A stretch of 64,000 nt of DNA, taken from the IMG/VR virus record IMGVR_UViG_3300037468_000493, positions 1 through 64,000 of that record; one strand, 5' to 3'. Source of the DNA: a virus. The position numbers and the translations under genes were made by a program. The notes below the pieces were generated by a model. It ran no database searches. It was not told where the DNA came from and worked only from the letters and a program-made list of their open reading frames with translations. Of the stretch, positions 15,058-23,892 are shown piece by piece (the stretch's first letter is position 1; each line of letters starts with the position of its first letter).

Positions 15058-15230
15058 AAGACCTGCACCAGGTCATCCCCCCGCCATACCCTGAGGTTGC
15101 CGTTGCTGCTGCGATCGAGACTATAGCCTGGCCAATCCTCAAGTGGCAAGGGCAAGATACAGGGGTCAGGCGGGGCCAGCATTAAGCGGTCGAAGACGTA
15201 GCTAACGACGGCGCGATCGGTGTTTTCCAT
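15030..15230 (-). CDS. Small hypothetical protein (66 aa)
   Basis: The minus-strand frame has protein-like composition (LPLEDWPGYSLDRSSNGNLR) and an ATG at 15230, whereas the plus strand beyond 15057 is closed. Overlap with the convergent gene is short. No function recognised. Confidence 0.5.
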   Translation of the reverse strand: MENTDRAVVSYVFDRLMLAPPDPCILPLPLEDWPGYSLDRSSNGNLRVWRGDDLVQVFYPAAWVSK

Positions 15231-15252
15231 GGCGGTGTGGCGGAGAGTATAA
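15224..15252 (+). promoter_or_regulatory. Promoter with perfect TATAAT
   Basis: TATAAT at 15247-15252 lies 17 bp after TTTCCA at 15224-15229. It precedes the small membrane protein gene, supporting a start downstream of 15260 rather than the GTG at 15237. Confidence 0.5.
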
Positions 15253-15278
15253 TTACGATTCTACCGCGAGAGGTCACC

Positions 15279-15464
15279 GTGACAAATGCCATGACCCGCC
15301 GTGTCCTTTACTGGACATTCCATCTTATTTTTGCAGTATTTTGGATAACCGTAGGTGCTCTGTGGGGATGGTCTCCGCTGGGAACAGCGCTATGGGTTGG
15401 GCTGATGGCTTTTCTCTGCGACATGGCGATCTATTCTTTGGCCAAGGCCATGGCTGGGCGGTAA
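15279..15464 (+). CDS. Small two-pass membrane protein (61 aa)
   Basis: GTG at 15279 has AGAGG five nucleotides upstream and lies just after a TATAAT promoter; ATG 15291 is the alternative. Two hydrophobic helices (LYWTFHLIFAVFWITVGALW and GTALWVGLMAFLCDMAIYSL) with little else. Could be a holin-type or host membrane-active protein; unproven. Confidence 0.55.
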   Translation: MTNAMTRRVLYWTFHLIFAVFWITVGALWGWSPLGTALWVGLMAFLCDMAIYSLAKAMAGR

Positions 15465-15566
15465 CATTCGCGGTAGTAGTATAAGACAATGGAGAGGCCC
15501 ACACCGTTAGAGCGGCTGGGCCATGGTGCAACTAAAGTCAGTAGTCACACAAGAGGATTCTAACCA

Positions 15567-16037
15567 ATGTCAAACCTAGATAGTCTGATTGCTCTGATTG
15601 GGGATCTTGAGGAAGGGGATCGTATTCCCCCTGGAGCCATTCAGTTAGCCAAAACAATAGGGGCCGCGATTATATTCGGATACTCCGATGATGGGGTAAT
15701 GGTTGAGGGGATAGTTAATGACCAGGGATCTGCCTACGACGGCAATACTCTTTGGCTTGATCGTCAGGGATTCTTGCCCATTAATGAAGACTTGACGCTG
15801 CAAGATGATGAACCCGGAACGATTGATGAATGCCGGAATATTGTTGCCCGGTTTGATTCAGCAGTAAAGCTCCGCGCTATTTGGGGGGGCTCCAGGGCTG
15901 CTTGGTGCTATGAGGTTTGTGTAGAGCATCGAACCTTTGACATCAAAGAAGACTCTAGCGACTACAATACCCCGGCGAATAATGTTTGGTGCCGGGGTAT
16001 TGTGTTCTTGTTGCCTGAAACACCTGTAACAGCGTGA
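15567..16037 (+). CDS. Hypothetical protein (156 aa)
   Basis: ATG preceded by AAGAGGA. Acidic globular protein, beta-rich. The last 25 codons contain a 13-bp inverted repeat (see next entry), so the transcript carries a hairpin inside the coding end. No family recognised. Confidence 0.65.
   Translation: MSNLDSLIALIGDLEEGDRIPPGAIQLAKTIGAAIIFGYSDDGVMVEGIVNDQGSAYDGNTLWLDRQGFLPINEDLTLQDDEPGTIDECRNIVARFDSAVKLRAIWGGSRAAWCYEVCVEHRTFDIKEDSSDYNTPANNVWCRGIVFLLPETPVTA
15964..16003 (+). terminator. Terminator-like hairpin inside a gene's 3' end
   Basis: ACAATACCCCGGC (15964-15976) and GCCGGGGTATTGT (15991-16003) are exact reverse complements with a 14-nt loop. It lies within the last codons of the 156-aa gene; only GTTCTTGTT follows, so termination would be partial. 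Confidence 0.45.
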
Positions 16038-16071
16038 CACTCGTGGCGCTCCCTTGCGCGAATCTCCTAGG

Positions 16072-16122
16072 CCCCCAGCACCATTGCAGGCTTCATGCCT
16101 CGTGTGCTGGGGGTTTTGTTTT
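16072..16122 (+). terminator. Rho-independent terminator
   Basis: CCCCCAGCAC (16072-16081) and GTGCTGGGGG (16104-16113) pair, followed by TTTTGTTTT. Ends plus-strand transcription before the minus-strand tail block. Confidence 0.75.
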
Positions 16123-16125
16123 GGG

Positions 16126-16269
16126 CTAAGGTTTCTTCGGCGACGGCATAACACGGCTCATAAACTCCTGCACCTGGGGCCAGCTATACCCTTTATCAAG
16201 CAACGCCTTGGCCGCTTCCTCATGGGTAATGTGCGCTCGGGGGAATGGGTTAAGAGGTATTTCAGGCAT
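16126..16269 (-). CDS. Small protein at the end of the tail-fibre operon (47 aa)
   Basis: ATG at 16269 is 15 nt after the stop of the 149-aa tail gene and the frame ends at TAG 16126-16128. The sequence (THEEAAKALLDKGYSWPQVQ) reads as a real helical domain. Last gene of the minus-strand structural block. Confidence 0.55.
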   Translation of the reverse strand: MPEIPLNPFPRAHITHEEAAKALLDKGYSWPQVQEFMSRVMPSPKKP

Positions 16270-16283
16270 AAAAAACGGCCACA

Positions 16284-16733
16284 CTATGCCACCTTGACTG
16301 ACTCCGCCCCAGCATAGCCTTGCTTGGCAACGACGAAATAGCCGTCGTAGTCGCCGCCCAGTAATGCCCTGTAAAACTCAGCCGATGCCGCTGGCCGAAT
16401 AGCCCAGGCATAGCCCAGCCGCACTGCATCAGCCGTTCCCAGCAGGGTTGCTAGGTTTGCTGCCGATAGTTGCATCGTTACGTCTGTCGCGGTAGCTGTG
16501 TTGAGCCCCCGAGCAAGGCCACTGCCCACTGATAGGGTCAGGGCTGGGGTAGCGCTGGCGGGAGTGCCTTTTTTATCCTGGGCAAAGATCCGCAGCTCAA
16601 TGGCCGCGTCGGTGTAGACCGTGGGGGTATAGGATCCGCTGGCAACGTCGCTGGCATTGCGCGTGAATGTGTAGCGCATTGGGGCCGAGGCCGCGCCAAG
16701 TAGAATTGTTGCCCCGTTCAGTGGATCAGTCAT
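16284..16733 (-). CDS. Phage tail accessory protein (149 aa)
   Basis: Beta-rich sequence with a pattern (GATILLGAASAPMRYTFTR, TDAAIELRIFAQDK) like the N-terminal domains of baseplate or fibre-accessory proteins, which bind to the fibre. Overlaps the upstream gene by 4 nt in the fibre operon. No strong family assignment. Confidence 0.6.
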   Translation of the reverse strand: MTDPLNGATILLGAASAPMRYTFTRNASDVASGSYTPTVYTDAAIELRIFAQDKKGTPASATPALTLSVGSGLARGLNTATATDVTMQLSAANLATLLGTADAVRLGYAWAIRPAASAEFYRALLGGDYDGYFVVAKQGYAGAESVKVA

Positions 16734-17014
16734 ACGCAGCTCCCAGAATCTACGCCAATTGTAGCCGCCAACTCTTGTACCGATACCCCAGCAACTAGGG
16801 CCACGACAGCAATCGCTGCCCCCAGGTCCTCCACCCTGATCGCCGCTGCCAATGCTGCTGACGATAGCGAGGGGGCCAGTGATGCCGCCGCGATAGTTGC
16901 ACCCAGTGCCGCGATGGTGACGCAGGGCAAGAACCGGAGGATAAAGAATACTGCCCGAGGGTTAAGCCCGAGGGGGTAGAGGTTGTTTTGCAACCCTAGG
17001 GGGTAAAGACTCAT
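16730..17014 (-). CDS. Hydrophobic small protein of the fibre operon (94 aa)
   Basis: N-terminus holds a duplicated YPLGL motif; the rest is rich in Ala, Val, Ile and Leu with possible membrane segments (FFILRFLPCVTIAALGATIAA). Overlaps neighbours by 4 nt on both sides. It could be a holin or a fibre chaperone; not decidable from sequence. Confidence 0.55.
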   Translation of the reverse strand: MSLYPLGLQNNLYPLGLNPRAVFFILRFLPCVTIAALGATIAAASLAPSLSSAALAAAIRVEDLGAAIAVVALVAGVSVQELAATIGVDSGSCV

Positions 17015-20000
17015 CGCGGCACCCTTTCTACTGCGGTTGCCCCAGTCGTTGCAGGATCGCCGTCGGCATCTACCAGATCAAATACCGTCCTCACGCTACC
17101 GTCAGCATTGTATTGGGTGGCGGTGCTGGCTGCGTAGTTGATTTTGTGGCGGCCAGAGGCTACTGCCCTAGCGGCTGCCTCTGCGGCGATTAGCGCATTG
17201 TGGCGATCGGTCGTGAAGCCCGCCGCCTGCACCTGGGCCAGGGTCGCCGCCGAGGTAATGGCCGTGGCCTGTGCTCCGCTGAGAGTGCGATCGCCTCCCG
17301 AGTACACCCAGACCTGAGCCGCTGTCAATGTGCTTAGCCCACTGGTTGCGGCTGTAATTGCCGCTTCCACAGCGCTTTGATCGGCTGGATCGCTGGGTAG
17401 GGTGTCCGTCTTGGCCTTGATCAATGCAATGTCGCCATTCGCCGGGGCTGTGTAACCTGCGGTGGCTAACCTGCTGCTGATGGCGGCATCAATCCGCCCG
17501 GTGACCGTTGGGGTCAAGCCTACGTCAGCCAGGGCCGTATCAACTTCGGCGTTGACCTGGGCCGTGCTGAGGTTATTGAGCCCTGCGATCGCCGTTGTGA
17601 CCGTCCCAACATCGCTGGTTAGCTCTGCCCGTGTCGGAGGGTCGTAGGCCGTCAGGGCCGCTGCTGCCGCCGCCTGGGTAGCTGTAGAGTCGAGGGGCGG
17701 TGTGGTGAGGCTATAGCCGGTTTTGTCGTTATTCGTGCCCACTGTCACGGCTCCGCTCGTGATGGTCAAGGCTGAGCCGATCCGAGACAGTAGGGTGGTC
17801 ACTCCGCTGGAGTCTGCGATCGCTGTCAATGTGCGAGTAGCCGCAGTCCACACAGCGTCGAATGCCCCCGCCGCAAACTTAGCGCTGGTGAATGCTCCAT
17901 CCTGAATCTTGGCAGGGGTGATCGCCCCGTCTGAAAGGCTATAGCCAGTTTTGTTGGTGACGGTGCCTACGGTTGTCACGTTGGCTACTGTGTCGGTAGC
18001 CGGGTCAAAGTAATCGGCAGCGGCCAGTGTTCGTGCTGTAATTTGAGCCGGGATTGTGGCGTCGGTATCTACCAGGATGGCATCAACTACGGTGTCGATC
18101 GCCCCTAGTTGAGTATCCAGATTGGCGCTGCCCAGACCCACTGCCGACCGTGTCCCCGCTGCGTCAAGGGGATTGTTTCGGGCCACTAGGGTGTCGAGGT
18201 CTGCATCCACACTGCCCGCAGAGGGTGAGCCTGCCGTTGGGGCCAGCTTGAGCGCATCGCGTACCTGTTGAGCCGTTAGCCCACCGCCCGAGGGTGCATT
18301 GACGAGGGCCGCTGTGCTAAATACTCCAGCCGTTTGCAATGTCGCAGCTAGATCAGCTAGGTCTTCAGCCTCGCCCGCCGTCAATCCACTGGTGCCTGAT
18401 TCAAATGTCAGTAGAGTGCCTAAGCTGAGCGCATTTGGGTTAATGCCACCGGTGCCGGGTTCGCCGGGGGCTACCAGGCTGCTCCCATCAGCGCTGGTGG
18501 CATTGCCCCCTACAATATTCAGCCGGGTTGAGCTAGTGTTGTCAATCTCAAAATTGGCAAACACAAAGTTATTTGCGGTAATAGCGACTGATGTATCGGC
18601 ATTAATTAGTCGAATCCCTGGGGCCGTTGAGGATACCCACACGCCCCAAATATAAATATCCTGCCATAGGCTTAGGCCGTCGGCATCAGAGGCGTTCACC
18701 TGAACTCTACCGCCGCCACCCTCTAGACCAAAACTGTAGGGGCCACTATTAGACGCATCAAGGGTACTGCCATCGTTAGCAGCAGTTAGCTCCGTGACCA
18801 CCGTACCGCTAGCGTTTTTGATCCGCCCCCCGATTTGCACGGAAGTTGAAGCAACAATATCTTCATGCACCTCATTTAATTCAATGGCCGGATTTACCAC
18901 CACAGGATCATTAATCCCTGCCGTTGTGCTCCACAAAAATTCTTGGATATATAGCGGGGTAGCTGTGGCAACCCCAGCACTACTAGCCCAGTAAATCGCC
19001 TTGCGAACAACCCTGTCTCCATTGGCCAGAGTTAAGGCAACACTGGCCCCGCTACCGCCACTAATCGTTGTATTAGTTAGTTGAGTTTCAGCGATCAATG
19101 TAAATATTGAGCCGCTGGCGTTTGTGCCTGCTGTGGATATTGTGATAGGTGTTCCAGCAATATCCGATTCCTTCACAAACAGCGTGATAGCCCCACTAGA
19201 AATGGTGGCATAGTAGCGCCCACCATCGACTATCTGCGGGCTAGTCGTGGGCAAAGTTGCCCCTGCTGTAGCTTGGATTTTGGCGTTTGTATAGGGGCTA
19301 CCCGTAGCAAATGCTGGGGGCTGGCTGTTGCTGTCGTTGCCTAGGGTAATAGTGTCTGGGCCAGTGTTGATGGCGCTGCTAGCGACCAGAAAAGATTGCT
19401 GGTGGGCTAGATATAGGCGAGTGCCATTGACTAGGCTGGCGGCGGTGTAGGCAACAACTGGCTCCTGAATCGTCACGCCCGCCCCTGCCGTGATGTTTGC
19501 CGCAGAACCGAGCGGAACTAACACGGTTGCCGTCCCACTTGTCACGTTGATCGTAGTTGTTGCCGCAAAGGTGCAATTTCTTAAATCTAAATTGGCCCCA
19601 CTGCGATCTGCATTAGGGAATACTTCTAAAGTTGAGCCATTCTGGAAAAAGAAATCTATTGTATAGGTCGCCTTTTTGCCTAGGCGAACGGTGGCCCCAG
19701 AGGCCACGGTAATGCCACTTGAGTTGGTGATATCTGCCGTGGCGGTCGTCAACCGTAGAGCTGATCCACTGCCAATAGTGCCCGAGTCGTCAAAGTCAAA
19801 TGTGTAGTTGAAAGCTAAAGTGAATGCAACCGGAGATACGCCCGCAGAGAAGTTGAAGTAATCCAGCGACGAGGTTAATTCCGCTAGGTTTGCAGCGGTG
19901 ATTAGCCTAATTGAAAGTGATACGGCTACGTTATTTAGATTATTGGGCAATAGCTGAGCCCCGGCAACATCAGTAATCTGAAAGAGGCTAACTCTAGCTG

Positions 20001-21165
20001 AGCTAACATCTGCCGTTGCAATCCACAGTATCCCATCTGTCGCTTGGAACTGAAATATTGACTGAGGGCCATTCCCAACGTTTTTTGTTATTAGCGTATT
20101 CGCTGTAATTGTGGCTTGGGACTGGACAATTCCGTCAGTCCCCGCAATTTGAAATAGACTGACTCTATTTGAACCATTATCGGCTGTCGCAATCCACCGG
20201 GTTCCATCTGTACCTTGAAGCTGAACGACTGAATAAGGGTTAGTCCCAACGGGTTTGGTTATTAAAGTATTCGCTGTAATTGTGGCTTGGGACTGGACAA
20301 TTCCGTCAGTCCCCGCAATCTGGAATAAACTGACTCTACTTGAAGTAAAATCGGCTGTTGCAATCCACCGGGTTCCATTTGTCGCTTGGAACTGAACGAC
20401 TGAAAAAGGGTTAGTCCCAACGGTTTTTGTTATTAAAGTATTAGACGTAATTGTGGCTTGGGACTGGACAATGCCATCAACGCCCGCAATTTGAAATAGA
20501 CTGACTCTATTTGAACTAAAATCGGCTGTTGCAATCCACCGGGTTCCATTTGTCGCTTGGAACTGAACGACTGAAAAAGGCGTAGCCCCGACGGTTTTTG
20601 TTATTAGCGTATTCGCTGTAATTGTGGCTTGGTCATCAACAATGCCATCAACGCCCGCAATCTGAAAGAGGCTAACTCTAGCTGAACTACTATCTGCTGT
20701 TGCAATCCACCGGGTTCCATCTGTACCTTGGAACTGAAATACTGAACGAGGCGAATTCCCAACGGTTTTGGTTATTAAAGTATTAGACGTAATTGTGGCT
20801 TGGTCATCAACAATGCCATCAACGCCCGCAATCTGGAATAAACTGACTCTACTTGAACTACTATCTGCCGTTGCAATCCACCGGGTTCCATCTGTCGCTT
20901 GGAACTGAAATACTGAGTAAGGGTTAGTCCCGACGGTTTTGGTTATCCGCGTATTAGACGTAATTGTTGCTTGGTCATCAACAATGCCATCAACGCCCGC
21001 AATCTGGAATAAACTAACTTGATTTGAAAAAAAATCGGCTGTTGCAATCCACAGGGCTCCATCAGTCGTTTGGAACTGAACGACTGACTGAGGGTTAGTC
21101 CCAACGGTCTTAATCCTCATGGGACGCAGATCCAGATCCAGCGCAAAGCGATAGTTAACCGCCAT
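17011..21165 (-). CDS. Large tail fibre / receptor-binding protein with seven-repeat propeller (1384 aa)
   Basis: Residues about 16-410 are seven tandem copies of a 57-residue unit centred on DGTRWIATAD and RVSLFQIAG, a pattern expected for a seven-bladed beta propeller. The middle region (about 410-930) is Thr/Ala/Gly-rich beta structure typical of fibres. The C-terminal third (LSTAQVNAEVDTALADVG and repeats) is the helical, trimeric fibre-shaft type seen in many phage tails. Role: adsorption to the host surface. First large gene after a 45-aa leader gene whose TAG abuts the ATG. Confidence 0.8.
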   Translation of the reverse strand: MAVNYRFALDLDLRPMRIKTVGTNPQSVVQFQTTDGALWIATADFFSNQVSLFQIAGVDGIVDDQATITSNTRITKTVGTNPYSVFQFQATDGTRWIATADSSSSRVSLFQIAGVDGIVDDQATITSNTLITKTVGNSPRSVFQFQGTDGTRWIATADSSSARVSLFQIAGVDGIVDDQATITANTLITKTVGATPFSVVQFQATNGTRWIATADFSSNRVSLFQIAGVDGIVQSQATITSNTLITKTVGTNPFSVVQFQATNGTRWIATADFTSSRVSLFQIAGTDGIVQSQATITANTLITKPVGTNPYSVVQLQGTDGTRWIATADNGSNRVSLFQIAGTDGIVQSQATITANTLITKNVGNGPQSIFQFQATDGILWIATADVSSARVSLFQITDVAGAQLLPNNLNNVAVSLSIRLITAANLAELTSSLDYFNFSAGVSPVAFTLAFNYTFDFDDSGTIGSGSALRLTTATADITNSSGITVASGATVRLGKKATYTIDFFFQNGSTLEVFPNADRSGANLDLRNCTFAATTTINVTSGTATVLVPLGSAANITAGAGVTIQEPVVAYTAASLVNGTRLYLAHQQSFLVASSAINTGPDTITLGNDSNSQPPAFATGSPYTNAKIQATAGATLPTTSPQIVDGGRYYATISSGAITLFVKESDIAGTPITISTAGTNASGSIFTLIAETQLTNTTISGGSGASVALTLANGDRVVRKAIYWASSAGVATATPLYIQEFLWSTTAGINDPVVVNPAIELNEVHEDIVASTSVQIGGRIKNASGTVVTELTAANDGSTLDASNSGPYSFGLEGGGGRVQVNASDADGLSLWQDIYIWGVWVSSTAPGIRLINADTSVAITANNFVFANFEIDNTSSTRLNIVGGNATSADGSSLVAPGEPGTGGINPNALSLGTLLTFESGTSGLTAGEAEDLADLAATLQTAGVFSTAALVNAPSGGGLTAQQVRDALKLAPTAGSPSAGSVDADLDTLVARNNPLDAAGTRSAVGLGSANLDTQLGAIDTVVDAILVDTDATIPAQITARTLAAADYFDPATDTVANVTTVGTVTNKTGYSLSDGAITPAKIQDGAFTSAKFAAGAFDAVWTAATRTLTAIADSSGVTTLLSRIGSALTITSGAVTVGTNNDKTGYSLTTPPLDSTATQAAAAAALTAYDPPTRAELTSDVGTVTTAIAGLNNLSTAQVNAEVDTALADVGLTPTVTGRIDAAISSRLATAGYTAPANGDIALIKAKTDTLPSDPADQSAVEAAITAATSGLSTLTAAQVWVYSGGDRTLSGAQATAITSAATLAQVQAAGFTTDRHNALIAAEAAARAVASGRHKINYAASTATQYNADGSVRTVFDLVDADGDPATTGATAVERVPR
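19960..21120 (-). repeat. Seven 171-bp tandem repeats
   Basis: The seven repeats differ by only a few codons and long stretches of DNA are nearly identical between copies. They encode the propeller blades of the fibre. Near-identity implies recent expansion or ongoing recombination. Confidence 0.85.
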
Positions 21166-21303
21166 CTACCGCGCCCTCCCCAGCCATTGCACCGCCCGAT
21201 CGCGCCATGCCCCAGCAACCCGCGCCAGGTGCCACCGCCAGCCAGTGTGGCGGAGTGTGTGGGCCTTTTCGTCGGGGGTGGGTCGGCCTGGGGTATAGCT
21301 CAT
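21166..21303 (-). CDS. Small basic protein before the fibre gene (45 aa)
   Basis: Open frame from ATG 21303 (AGGG ribosome site) to TAG 21166-21168, directly abutting the fibre ATG. Strongly basic (TLRHTGWRWHLARVAGAWRD). The tight junction suggests translational coupling or a leader gene for the fibre. Function unknown. Confidence 0.5.
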   Translation of the reverse strand: MSYTPGRPTPDEKAHTLRHTGWRWHLARVAGAWRDRAVQWLGRAR

Positions 21304-21307
21304 GTCC

Positions 21308-21338
21308 CTAGGCTATGGTGGCCCAGCCCATAGCCTAG
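21308..21338. promoter_or_regulatory. Inverted repeat upstream of the fibre operon
   Basis: CTAGGCTATGG (21308-21318) and CCATAGCCTAG (21328-21338) are perfect reverse complements, 9 nt apart, just upstream of the 45-aa gene start. Likely an operator or RNA hairpin in the leader. Confidence 0.5.
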
Positions 21339-21346
21339 TAAATTCG

Positions 21347-21382
21347 GCTCTTTTGGCAGGCAGATTTAGCAAATAATCAGCG
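21347..21382 (+). repeat. 36-bp intergenic repeat, copy 1
   Basis: Shares 34 of 36 bases with 33012-33047 on the opposite strand (core CTTTTGGCAGGCAGATTT). It precedes an AGGAG and a 17-codon Trp-rich mini-ORF at 21401. Probably a regulator-binding or promoter element used twice. Confidence 0.6.
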
Positions 21383-21483
21383 CTTGTCAGGAGTGGTGAG
21401 CATGGGGTATAGCTCATGGCATTACCGCGCTATCCCCTGGCCTAGCCCATGGTAAATTTATTGAAACGTGGTATGGAGCGAGC

Positions 21484-21777
21484 ATGGACATTAACCTAGC
21501 CATCTATGGCGGTGCAGTCTGCACGGGAGCCCTGGCGGCAGTGACCGCGCAATGGGTCTACAACGAATGGTTGTGGCGGCTCGATCGCAGTACAGTGATG
21601 ACGCCCAGCATCAAAGACCCCCTGGCCCAAATGGCCGCGCTCAATACTTTGCTGGAGGCGATCCGAGATGAGGATGCGCGGGAGGCTGGGCCTGTGCGTC
21701 AACCACCGATGCCCTATCCAGACCTGGATGAGTGGGGAGTGATGCAGGACTACGAGGGGGAGGAGGGGCTTAGTTAG
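21484..21777 (+). CDS. Small membrane-anchored protein (97 aa)
   Basis: ATG preceded by ATGGAGCGAGC. The first 30 residues are hydrophobic (IYGGAVCTGALAAVTAQWVY) and may be a membrane anchor; the rest is acidic and Pro-rich. It is the only plus-strand gene inside the minus-strand tail block. Function unknown. Confidence 0.6.
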   Translation: MDINLAIYGGAVCTGALAAVTAQWVYNEWLWRLDRSTVMTPSIKDPLAQMAALNTLLEAIRDEDAREAGPVRQPPMPYPDLDEWGVMQDYEGEEGLS

Positions 21778-21806
21778 GGTAGGTAGGTGATGCCCTCAAT
21801 GGTGCT

Positions 21807-23333
21807 TTAACCAAAGCTAGGCGGAAGAATTAGAGGGATAGACATCAGTATCTCGGTTGTCGCTGGAGCCGATGCAACACCAGCAGCGGGCAGCGCTACT
21901 TCAACGCTGAAGCTATCAATCGCGCCGCCAATGACGCAATTAAATCCCCGATAGACGTACACATTATAGATGTCATTAAACTCGCTGTTGGCCGCCGTTA
22001 CCGTTACCGTCCCTGTTACCGGCTCAGATCCCAGCAGCGGCCCAGAGAAGCTGATTACAGCCTTAAATCCATTGCCAATTAGTATTCTATCCACTAGCAA
22101 CGAACCACCAACACAGGCGTTTAATGTGCCTGTGACATTCGTTTCTGTACTTACTTGAGTGAAGGTTCGTAATAGGTGGGTCAGCGGGTATCGCCAATCT
22201 GGGTAGGCATCGTTTTGATGCACTTTGAAAAAGGGTGAAGAGTTCAAGCCTGATGATAGTGGTATCTCAATGTTATTGCCAAGAGAACTCCCGCTCGACA
22301 ATGGTGAAACCGGGACAGAGGAAATATTGCCTCCAGCATTTAACTGTATGTATTCGTAGTCGGTAAAAATCTGAGTTTCTACGTTATAGGCGTGTTTAAT
22401 GAAAAAGAAAACGTTCCTTTCGTGTCCTGAAATGTAGGCATTTGCAAATTCAGGGCGATACATTCCAGGCTCAGTTTCAGGATCTGGAATGTTCGCAGAG
22501 CCATCGTGGGCGAGTGCCCATGACTTGGATTGAGGAGGTGCGATACCCTTCACAGCAAAGCGATTCATAAAACCGCCACCCTTCACGTAATACATTTGCC
22601 CAGCAGGAATCGCGGCAGGCACTGGATCAGCATAGGGCACTACTGCATACATCAAATGTATTCTCGCAGAACTGCGCCGAACGTAAACTCTACGGGTGCC
22701 ATCGTAGCGGGCTCTGTATAAATCAGATTTCACGTAACCTTTAGCGGCCACTTCAGGCGGTATGTTCCCCTGATCCCATTCAAACTGAGATATTGTGTAG
22801 CCAGTGTACTCATAGACTTCATCAATGCTGACGACCGTTCGCCTGCTAGTTCCACTGGATGGGATCGGGGTATCATTCCCAAAAGTTTCCCCCTGTAATG
22901 GAGCAAAAACAAGATGAGCAGTACGACCTGAAGCAATTTTCCCCTCCGTAAAAAACTGGCCAGTAAATTCTGACACTAGAGGAATCGCTGGTGTTGGGAA
23001 TAGGCGAATCCCCCATGTAAATGATTGATTGTCCGACAGTGTAGGGTAAATGTCATCAAAAGGATTAATTAAAGTTGTATCAAAATAGCCCTCTTCACCA
23101 GGGGTCTTGAATGTATAGTTTATATCTGCGGCCCAAATTATTAACTTGAAACCTGGAGGGATTTGGTCAGGTGGAGCAGGATCAAAGTATCTGGCAGGGA
23201 GCGTGTAAACAAGTTTGTCGTAGCCGTTGCTGACTACCCAAAATTCGGATCGATCTTCGTATTCTGAACGGTACAAGATAGCCGCCACCCCGGCCCCACC
23301 CCCATACCAAATAAAACTGCCTAGCCCCATCAC
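21807..23333 (-). CDS. Phage structural protein (508 aa)
   Basis: Large beta-rich protein without recognisable motifs, in the tail-fibre operon and overlapping the next upstream gene by 4 nt. The N-terminus is glycine-rich and hydrophobic (MMGLGSFIWYGGGAGVAAIL). By position, a fibre or tail-tip component. Confidence 0.6.
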   Translation of the reverse strand: MMGLGSFIWYGGGAGVAAILYRSEYEDRSEFWVVSNGYDKLVYTLPARYFDPAPPDQIPPGFKLIIWAADINYTFKTPGEEGYFDTTLINPFDDIYPTLSDNQSFTWGIRLFPTPAIPLVSEFTGQFFTEGKIASGRTAHLVFAPLQGETFGNDTPIPSSGTSRRTVVSIDEVYEYTGYTISQFEWDQGNIPPEVAAKGYVKSDLYRARYDGTRRVYVRRSSARIHLMYAVVPYADPVPAAIPAGQMYYVKGGGFMNRFAVKGIAPPQSKSWALAHDGSANIPDPETEPGMYRPEFANAYISGHERNVFFFIKHAYNVETQIFTDYEYIQLNAGGNISSVPVSPLSSGSSLGNNIEIPLSSGLNSSPFFKVHQNDAYPDWRYPLTHLLRTFTQVSTETNVTGTLNACVGGSLLVDRILIGNGFKAVISFSGPLLGSEPVTGTVTVTAANSEFNDIYNVYVYRGFNCVIGGAIDSFSVEVALPAAGVASAPATTEILMSIPLILPPSFG

Positions 23334-23890
23334 CCACCCCTGACCACGACCGTGGCGTAATAGATCCCCGTCCCTACGTCATCGACCCGGACTCCTACAA
23401 AGTCAGCAGGCTCAATCACCGTCACCCCGAGAGTCACAGCATTACCATTCACTAAAAGCGTCCCGGTGCCTGCTGTGGCGGCCTCTCCCGTCTCTGTGCG
23501 GTTTGAGATAGTGAAGCTCACGGCCACATACTGAGCTTCGGCCCGAGGGATGATGCCGTAAACATTGTTGACCACTGGCCCCGGTATGCCGATCGCCCGT
23601 TCGGTGGTCTCCGCTGCAATATCAGGCAACCGCCCTTGGATAGGTGGCACAGACGCGATCGTGATAATGCCGATTGGGTTACCGGGGATAAACGCAACCG
23701 CCGCATCCAGCCGAGGTTGAGAATCTCCAATCACCCGGCCCTGCGCTCGTCGGCCCTGGGGGTCTTCCACGTTGCCGACCTGGCCCTCTTGCCCCTTGAC
23801 CCAGCCCTTCCAATACCAAACAGCACCCTCGGGCTTTAGCGGGGCGATTCGTTGGGCGGCGGCGGTGTTGTACTGGCTAGGGGAGGGCAT
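23330..23890 (-). CDS. Phage structural protein (186 aa)
   Basis: Beta-rich, with an immunoglobulin-like C-terminal half (YVAVSFTISNRTETGEAATA). In the tail operon, 2 nt from the next gene. Likely fibre-associated. Confidence 0.6.
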   Translation of the reverse strand: MPSPSQYNTAAAQRIAPLKPEGAVWYWKGWVKGQEGQVGNVEDPQGRRAQGRVIGDSQPRLDAAVAFIPGNPIGIITIASVPPIQGRLPDIAAETTERAIGIPGPVVNNVYGIIPRAEAQYVAVSFTISNRTETGEAATAGTGTLLVNGNAVTLGVTVIEPADFVGVRVDDVGTGIYYATVVVRGG

Positions 23891-23892
23891 AG

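Noticed and set aside
16054-16317. 87-aa plus-strand ORF
   Set aside because: It starts within the terminator region and is antisense to the 47-aa gene of the fibre operon.
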